From Deltaproteobacteria bacterium (GTDB lineage Bacteria; Myxococcota_A; Polyangia; HGW-17; SLPX01), in NCBI GenBank assembly GCA_021162935.1, contig JAGGXR010000032.1, positions 1 to 49,041 of the forward strand: DNA of 49,041 nucleotides. The letters are read 5' to 3'. The notes beneath the pieces are model-generated. The model was given only the letters and a program-made list of their open reading frames with translations. It made no database searches and was not told where the DNA came from. Positions 44,108-49,041 of the stretch are shown piece after piece (the stretch's first letter is position 1; every line of letters begins with the position of its first letter). Made by a program: the position numbers and the translations under genes.

Positions 44108-45133
44108 ATGAACGGACGACGGCACCAAGCAGCAGCATTGTTTGGGGGACTGGCGGCGTTGGCCCTATCGGCCGGTTGCAAGCACGACTCCGCCAACGCA
44201 CGGCAAGATGCGGGGCGGGTGGACGGAGCGGGGCCCCTTTCGGATGCTTCCATGGATACGGGGCCGGGCCAGGATGCGTCCGAAAGGGACGCTGCATCCA
44301 CCGATGGAGGGCAGGTGCCCCTGGACGAATGCGATCTCCACGAGCCAGACTGGGTGTTTTGCAGCGGATTCGAAGAGGGCAACAAGGACATCTGGGACGA
44401 CTACGACGGAAATCCCGATGAGACGAATCTCATCACGGAGGATCCGGGTCCAAGGGGTCTGTCGGGCAACCACGTGATGCGGCTGAGGGCCCCCGAGGGC
44501 CGGGGCGGCGCCGACCTGGTCAAAGTACTGCCCGACACGTACGACAAGCTCTACGTGCGCTGGTACATCAAGTACGAAGACGGGTTCGACTTCAACGCGC
44601 GGAATCACGGGGGCGGTCTCTTCGGCGGAGCCAGAAATGACCTTGGACGGTCGGACTATCGGCCCAACGGAGACGACTGGTTCGGAGCCTACATGGAGTA
44701 TAGCACCGATGAGCACCGAAACCAGCTCTATGCTTACTACCGTGGAATGTACATGGACTGTGCTGACCCAAATGGACAATGCTGGGGTGACGTGTTTCCC
44801 TGCACCGTGGACGACGGGGAGGTCTACTGCACGAACCCGGCCCATCGAGAGACCGTGCTGCCCCCGAAACTGGAGACGGGACGCTGGTACTGCGTGGAAC
44901 TCATGGTGGATGCCGGCCATCCCTCGGCGGACGGATCGGATGCAACCGGGGCCTTCGATTTCTGGATCGACGGCGAGGAGATAGGACCTTGGACCAATCT
45001 GTGGCTGCGCATCACGCCGAACCTCAAGCTGACCATTCTCTGGATCAGCCTCTTCCATCACGCCGAGCATAGCGTCGAGGGCGTCATGTACGACAACGTG
45101 GTGGTGAGCAAGAGCCGCATCGGATGTCTGTGA
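44108..45133 (+). CDS. Lipoprotein with predicted jelly-roll (lectin/lyase-like) domain
   Basis: This 341-residue lipoprotein has a signal peptide ending LSAGC (Cys24) and an Asp/Gly/Ser linker to about residue 70. A globular domain follows with motifs such as LYVRWYIKYEDGFDF, GGGLFGGARND, WYCVELMVDAGH and FDFWIDGEEIG. The ordering of a WY strand, a GG loop and a late DFWIDG strand recalls concanavalin-like jelly rolls of polysaccharide lyases and glucanases. I do not see catalytic residues firmly. The ATG has AAGGA eight bases before. The 293-bp gap upstream holds no confident gene. A transposase remnant overlaps its end. Confidence 0.85.
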   Translation: MNGRRHQAAALFGGLAALALSAGCKHDSANARQDAGRVDGAGPLSDASMDTGPGQDASERDAASTDGGQVPLDECDLHEPDWVFCSGFEEGNKDIWDDYDGNPDETNLITEDPGPRGLSGNHVMRLRAPEGRGGADLVKVLPDTYDKLYVRWYIKYEDGFDFNARNHGGGLFGGARNDLGRSDYRPNGDDWFGAYMEYSTDEHRNQLYAYYRGMYMDCADPNGQCWGDVFPCTVDDGEVYCTNPAHRETVLPPKLETGRWYCVELMVDAGHPSADGSDATGAFDFWIDGEEIGPWTNLWLRITPNLKLTILWISLFHHAEHSVEGVMYDNVVVSKSRIGCL

Positions 45134-45348
45134 GGAAACGGAGCGAACAGCCCTTATCCGGCGTGACAGCGCCTACTTCACCTGGATATATCGGGTCAGA
45201 TCGCCGCCGGAGGTTTGCGGTGGAGTACAAGCTGCGCATCCTCGAACAGGCCGATGCCTGCAAGGGCAAGCCCGGCGCGTTTGGCGAGCTGCTGCGCAAG
45301 GACGGGCTGCGACTTTCGGCTCGCTGCAATGGAGAATTTGTCCCATGA
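45124..45348 (+). pseudogene. IS3 OrfA-like transposase fragment
   Basis: A frame of 74 codons contains RRRRFAVEYKLRILEQADAC and then FGELLRKDGL, the helix-turn-helix start of the OrfA transposases of IS3-like elements. It then loses the match and stops, so no OrfB or catalytic part is present. Its first bases overlap the end of the lipoprotein gene, and its last bases supply the ribosome site of the CPBP gene. It is a decayed insertion sequence. No inverted repeats were found. Confidence 0.7.
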
Positions 45349-46250
45349 ACCCAACGGATGCAGCGGAAAAAAATATCTGGTCCGACGATATCAAGGTTAC
45401 GGCTCTTCTCGCCGGCACATGTCTGGTGCTTTTCGTTACGAGGCGGCCCATGGCTCCCATCGCTAGCTTCGCTGAAGTCGGGCTGCGCGTCGTCTTCTTG
45501 GCACCACTGTTTATCTTCCTTGCCTGGAAAACCCGAAAACCAGCCCTAGTGGCCGGTGCATCGATTCTGCCATTCGCCTGGCAGGTGGCCGAAGACACGT
45601 TGAACCGAACCCCGAATCCGCCTGGGGTCGTTCACTACCCCACGGCCGGCAAGATGCTCGTCATCATTCTGACCGTTGTGGCGGTGGCCTGGATCGGCCG
45701 CGGACGATGGACGCAGTACGGCATCACACTCCGATTTCGAAAGGGCACGGCAAGAAGGGCGCTCATCATCGTACTTGGTGTTGTGATTTTTGAAATCGTT
45801 CTGGCTTTCTTGCTCGTCAAAACCGGTATTGTCTCGCACCAGGAGATTCAAAGGCAAAGCGCTGTTGGCAAAATGCCCCTCTGGCAGGCAGCCCTCTTCC
45901 AATTCGTGGTCGTAGGCATTGCGGAGGAATTTTCGAATCGAGGCTTTCTGCAGACCTACATTGACCGCCTCTTTGGAACCACGATCCGCATCTGGGACGC
46001 AGAACTTGGATGGGGATTTCTCATCACAGCCCTGCTTTTTACCGCTGCCCACATGTTGGAGGCCAGAACTTGGCCGCTGCATTTCATCTGGATGCCCGAA
46101 CAGTTCATCTTCATCTTTCCCTTCTCGTTGCTCGTGGGCTATCTGCGCGCCTACACAGGAACGCTCGTTCCAGCGATCCTCGTCCATGGCCTGTGGGACG
46201 GTATGGGCGCCGTGGTGCTTTCATACCTGTTCCTTCATTCCATTTTCTAA
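45345..46250 (+). CDS. CPBP-family intramembrane metalloprotease
   Basis: This 301-residue inner-membrane protein has about eight helices and the conserved motifs of the CPBP (Abi, CAAX-like) family. These are AEEFSNRGFLQ (the EExxxR site), FTAAHML (FxxxH) and HGLWD (HxxxD), which form the metal site within the membrane. Known members process prenylated or other membrane substrates or serve bacteriocin immunity; the substrate here is unknown. The ATG follows GGAGAA, which lies within the transposase remnant, and the stop is followed by another remnant on the opposite strand. This placement suggests gain by an insertion-sequence event. Confidence 0.92.
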   Translation: MNPTDAAEKNIWSDDIKVTALLAGTCLVLFVTRRPMAPIASFAEVGLRVVFLAPLFIFLAWKTRKPALVAGASILPFAWQVAEDTLNRTPNPPGVVHYPTAGKMLVIILTVVAVAWIGRGRWTQYGITLRFRKGTARRALIIVLGVVIFEIVLAFLLVKTGIVSHQEIQRQSAVGKMPLWQAALFQFVVVGIAEEFSNRGFLQTYIDRLFGTTIRIWDAELGWGFLITALLFTAAHMLEARTWPLHFIWMPEQFIFIFPFSLLVGYLRAYTGTLVPAILVHGLWDGMGAVVLSYLFLHSIF

Positions 46251-46270
46251 CCGCGATGCACAGCAGCGGT

Positions 46271-46516
46271 TCAAATCGCTCGGGTCCATATTTGTCTTCG
46301 AATGTCATTGCCGAGGTCTATCAGGCCCCCGTAAGATTTTCCCACAAGGCATTCATTTGATCGTTGAAGAATCACCTTGGCGCGAATGACCACCCGGTAG
46401 GGGAACCTGTACCTCCGACAAACCCGGCGCAGCTTCTTCCGTTCCGACGCCTTCAAGAATATTCGTCGCGTTGCCGCGGGACCTTGGCGCTTTTTCATTT
46501 CCCGAAGACCGCACAA
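46271..46516 (-). pseudogene. IS630-like transposase N-terminal fragment
   Basis: The minus-strand frame reads LKASERKKLRRV, then FPYRVVIRAKVILQ, which matches the pattern of the IS630-family transposase N-terminus (L-x-x-xER-x-x-L, PYRLVLRARIVL). After about 45 residues the match ends and a stop follows, with no DDE domain. With the fragment at 45124 it brackets the CPBP gene. It has no apparent function of its own. Confidence 0.6.
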
Positions 46517-46567
46517 GAACGCCGGAACGTGGATCCCCTGGCTTGAAAATCCTATCGGAACTCTTGA

Positions 46568-46601
46568 ATCGTCGAACTAGTCCTGGATCGTCGAACTAGT
46601 C
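46568..46601. repeat. 15-bp direct repeat with 19-bp period
   Basis: ATCGTCGAACTAGTC occurs at 46568-46582 and 46587-46601. The second copy covers the stop codon of the minus-strand zinc-ribbon gene. It may be a target-site duplication or slippage scar left by the neighbouring transposon decay. Confidence 0.7.
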
Positions 46602-47009
46602 GTCCACGGAGTTGGCCAGGCTGAGGATCAGTTCGACCGGGAGGCCTTTTTCTTTGATCACGGCCAGCGCCTGGTCGAATTCGCCCTTGTCGAGCCAGAT
46701 ACCCCTGCACGAGTCGCAGATGTCCACCTGGATGTTTCCGAGTTGGTGTTCGTGGAGGCTCCCCTCGCACACGGGACAGGGGGATGTGTGGTCGGATGGA
46801 ATCGGCGGTGCCTTGGTTTCGTCGACGCCGAGAGCCGACCTGAGGGTGTCGAGTTCGCTGTTGTCCTTGGCCCCGAGTTTTTCCAATTCGCCCCGGTCCA
46901 GCCAAATGCCGCCGCATTGCGGACAGATATCGACTTCGACGCCTCCGATGGTGGTGCGATCCAGCACGCTCGTGCACTTGACGCAAACGATGTTTTCTTC
47001 GGCAGGCAT
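46596..47009 (-). CDS. Double zinc-ribbon (zf-TFIIB-type) protein
   Basis: This small cytoplasmic protein has 137 residues and two copies of the zf-TFIIB pattern. The first is C9-x2-C12 with C29-x2-C32 and GGIWLDRGELE; the second is C78-x2-C81 with C98-x2-C101 and GIWLDKGEFD. The two are joined by a linker of about 35 residues. Such proteins are predicted metal-binding scaffolds, with no known enzymatic role. It is transcribed alone on the minus strand next to the transposase remnants; a repeat covers its stop. Confidence 0.9.
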   Translation of the reverse strand: MPAEENIVCVKCTSVLDRTTIGGVEVDICPQCGGIWLDRGELEKLGAKDNSELDTLRSALGVDETKAPPIPSDHTSPCPVCEGSLHEHQLGNIQVDICDSCRGIWLDKGEFDQALAVIKEKGLPVELILSLANSVDD

Positions 47010-47265
47010 GTGCTATGGTCTCCTGTGTGATACGTGTTGAGTTCGTGGTCCATCGTTGCGGGGCCGCTAAGATGTGCTAGACCATTTCAGTCGAGCCGCG
47101 CAACATGCTAGGCGGTTTGCCTGATTGTTATTTTTACATGTTTAAACGGACTCGGCGCAAGATGCAACCCTGGAGTTTCACTGTTGCCTGACAGCCTGCA
47201 GTTTGGGGGGAGGCGAAGGCTGGCGGGGAAAGTTGGCTCCAGATGATTCAAGGAGGTTTGACGAA

Positions 47266-48240
47266 ATGACCAACAGACGACCGTTGGCACTGGGGGTGAC
47301 CGTGTCGTTGGCGGTGGCTGCAGTGGGCCTGTGGGCCTGCAGTGACGATTCGGGCGGCGGAGGCCAGGTGGATGCAGCCTTGGATGCCGAAATCGTGGAT
47401 TCGGCGATCTCAGGCGATGCCAACCAGCACAGCGATTCGGCTGTCACCGGCGATTCGGCGACCACGAACGACGGCGCCACCCAGAATGACGGTGCCGAAG
47501 GGGACGGTGGCGGGCAGATTTACAATATCGATGTCTACGTGCGGGGCGATGTGACCGCCAAGACGTTCAATGACGGTTTTTCGGGTCAGACCCCGAGAAA
47601 TTTCACGATTGGATTTAGCCGCGTGGACCTGATGACGTCCGAGAACGACGCGACTCCCGTGACGGTCTTCGACTTCGGAAGCAATTATGTCGAGGTGGAC
47701 ATGCTGTCCGAAACCAAGATTGGCAGTGCGGATCTACGGGACATTCCCTCGGGTGTCTACACGTACGGTCGTGCCCTCCTGGTGATGGCTCGGTTCGATG
47801 TGGACGTGACCGTTCACACGATGATTTCGCCCACCGGTATTGCCGGCACGGCGACGGTGACGGCTGCTTTGAGCGATGCGACCATCGACGGCCATGCACG
47901 CAGTCAGGGATGGGCGCAGGAGGTCTTTACGATTCCGAACCTTCTGCCGATCACCAAGGACACCACCTTGCCCGACCTGCCAAGCACGGCTGCTGGCACC
48001 ATCGTCGAGGAGAATGGCAAAATGTGGCTCGTGTTTCCCCTCAATCCATCTTTGCCGGTGGCTCCGATTCCGAATATCGCCCACAAACTGACCATGGTGT
48101 ACGACGAGTTCGAGTCCTTCAGATGGGATGATCAGCCCACCTCTGGATACTCGGACGGCGTCTTCGATTCGGACCAGGACGGCAACACCGAACCCCTGCA
48201 GAACGTGGGCGCGACGGACTATCATATCATCGTGGAATAG
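47266..48240 (+). CDS. Lipoprotein with Asp/Ser/Asn-rich linker and beta-rich domain
   Basis: This 324-residue lipoprotein of unknown function begins with a signal peptide ending GLWAC (Cys25). A linker to about residue 85 is rich in Asp, Ala, Ser and Asn (QVDAALDAEIV, AVTGDSATTND). A domain with many short strands follows (YNIDVYVRGDV, VDLMTSENDATP, IPSGVYTYGRALL, MWLVFPLNPS). There are no catalytic motifs. The ATG at 47266 has AAGGAGG seven to eight bases before. It may be cotranscribed with the lipoprotein 176 bp downstream, though that gene has its own promoter. Confidence 0.87.
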   Translation: MTNRRPLALGVTVSLAVAAVGLWACSDDSGGGGQVDAALDAEIVDSAISGDANQHSDSAVTGDSATTNDGATQNDGAEGDGGGQIYNIDVYVRGDVTAKTFNDGFSGQTPRNFTIGFSRVDLMTSENDATPVTVFDFGSNYVEVDMLSETKIGSADLRDIPSGVYTYGRALLVMARFDVDVTVHTMISPTGIAGTATVTAALSDATIDGHARSQGWAQEVFTIPNLLPITKDTTLPDLPSTAAGTIVEENGKMWLVFPLNPSLPVAPIPNIAHKLTMVYDEFESFRWDDQPTSGYSDGVFDSDQDGNTEPLQNVGATDYHIIVE

Positions 48241-48363
48241 CGATCACGACTTTCCGAAAAAAATCTGAAAGAGCATCGGACCAGGGTGCCATCCCGGCTG
48301 ATTGCTGAGGCCTGTGGAATCATGCTGGGCCACCGCGTTGTTCAGCGCAGACATCAGAGAATG

Positions 48364-48391
48364 TGCTATAATCAGACCATCAGTCTGGTCT
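48364..48391 (+). promoter_or_regulatory. Extended -10 promoter with operator-like inverted repeat
   Basis: TGCTATAAT at 48364-48372 is a perfect extended -10 element. Just after it, AGACCA (48374-48379) and TGGTCT (48386-48391) form an inverted repeat with a six-base centre over the expected start point, as a repressor site would. No -35 box is clear, which an extended -10 can do without. Confidence 0.5.
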
Positions 48392-48416
48392 TGTCGGTCG
48401 TGAGTGGAGGTGTGTC

Positions 48417-49041
48417 ATGAGACGAAGAATCGATGCTATTTTGGGGCTGGCTTTCTTGTTTGCCCTGTCGTCGTCGGCTTGTGGGGGCCATTCGTCGAAT
48501 GGTGGCAATGGGACAGGCGATGCCGGGAACAACGCGAATTTCAACGGAGGGGATGGGGGCGGGGATGGCAACGTCGTGGACGCGGCTCAGTCCGACAAGT
48601 GTCCAAACGGCACGGATGTGGACCGGGACGGCTACGGAGAAGGCTGCCCGGCCGGGCCGGACTGCAACGATCAGAATGGCGCCGTCCATCCAGGTGCGGA
48701 TGAAATCTGCAATTACGTGGACGACGATTGCGATGGTGACACGGATGAAGGAGTGGTGACCGTGTGCGGGAACTGCTCTCCGTATTGTTCCTCGTTCGAC
48801 TTGGGCAGCGACCCGTTCCCCATGCCCGAGGACGATTCCAACGTGGATGCGAACGGAGTGAACCTGGATCCCAATGGCGATATCGTGCTGGACCGGACGC
48901 AGGTCAACTTCAACTTCTTGTGGATCGCGAATCGATACGATGCGGAAAGTCGGGGCACGATTTCCAAGGTGGACACGGTCAACGCCGTCGAGGTCGCCAG
49001 GTACTACACCGTGACCTGCTTCGGCAATCAGGCCTATCAAA
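48417..49041 (+). CDS. MopE-like metal-binding-motif lipoprotein (3' end outside window)
   Basis: This frame starts at an ATG with GGAGG six bases upstream and runs to the window edge, 208 codons so far. It has a signal peptide ending SSSAC (Cys22), a Gly/Asn/Asp linker, and at about 60-105 the motif DRDGYGEGC, CNDQNGAVHPGADE, CNYVDDDCDGDTDEG. That is the repeated 'putative metal-binding' motif first noted in MopE-like surface proteins, rich in DxDxDG-type loops for calcium. After a Cys pair (CGNCSPYC) a beta-rich domain begins (FNFLWIANR, GTISKVDT). It is probably a propeller, judging from the 'ISKVDT' strand, but the rest is outside the window. Confidence 0.9.
   Translation, partial: MRRRIDAILGLAFLFALSSSACGGHSSNGGNGTGDAGNNANFNGGDGGGDGNVVDAAQSDKCPNGTDVDRDGYGEGCPAGPDCNDQNGAVHPGADEICNYVDDDCDGDTDEGVVTVCGNCSPYCSSFDLGSDPFPMPEDDSNVDANGVNLDPNGDIVLDRTQVNFNFLWIANRYDAESRGTISKVDTVNAVEVARYYTVTCFGNQAYQ

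Noticed and set aside
1-49041. tRNA, rRNA or CRISPR features
   Set aside because: I looked for cloverleaf-like conserved arms and for regularly spaced repeats by eye and saw none; the repeats present are only two-copy.

Overview
The window (about 60% G+C by eye, two truncated ends) looks like chromosome from a Gram-negative bacterium of the Myxococcota / 'Deltaproteobacteria' type. This is inferred from gene content, not from a marker-gene search. The evidence is: many lipoproteins whose lipobox Cys is followed by Gly/Asp/Ser/Asn-rich linkers; Cys-rich modules of the DCGG-x-CPPC type; a MopE-like metal-binding motif; FecR-type anti-sigma proteins; PilZ receivers; HEAT-repeat exported proteins; and a TonB receptor with a BAM-type outer membrane. 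No rRNA, tRNA or CRISPR array was seen.

Layout. 1-6012 (minus): at least four tandem paralogous Cys-rich lipoproteins with a predicted beta-propeller C-terminus, the outermost running off the window. 6013-8489: a divergent promoter region with a 28-bp tandem repeat, then a large unrecognised plus-strand protein. 8600-12380 (minus): a cobalamin riboswitch, btuB, and a beta-propeller surface-type lipoprotein, together a probable vitamin B12 uptake operon. 12709-13269: a small lipoprotein. 13690-22986 (plus): ddl, an exported HEAT-repeat protein, queF, an outer-membrane-like protein with an ECF sigma factor and a zinc-finger/FecR/TPR anti-sigma protein, and an IgGFc-binding-domain lipoprotein. 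23058-26560 (minus): ptsN-rapZ-ptsH-ptsI with overlapping reading frames. 26615-30595 (minus): YihY/BrkB membrane protein, a Lys-rich coiled-coil lipoprotein, and a REC-REC-PilZ regulator. 30880-39544 (plus): a long, tightly packed run efp-epmA-rnc-(OmpA-like)-(membrane coiled coil)-PP2C-slt-UvrD-like helicase. 39582-42165 (minus): CheY-like receiver, GAF/coiled-coil protein, exported PQQ-type propeller. 42414-49041: mtaB, then an accessory stretch with a lipoprotein, a CPBP-family protease gene lying between two truncated transposase remnants (IS3 OrfA-like and IS630-like), a zinc-ribbon protein, and two more lipoproteins, the last cut by the window end.

How the genes work together. Housekeeping functions (cell-wall precursor synthesis and turnover, EF-P and its lysylation, RNase III, tRNA modification, PTS-Ntr signalling) alternate with a dense set of predicted outer-membrane or surface lipoproteins (eleven in 49 kb). 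The two most interesting systems are: (i) the riboswitch-btuB-propeller lipoprotein operon, whose architecture resembles the BtuB/BtuG surface capture system of Bacteroides although the organism looks unrelated; and (ii) the tandem lipoprotein array, whose copies share near-identical flanks around a divergent centre, suggesting duplication with recombination between copies.
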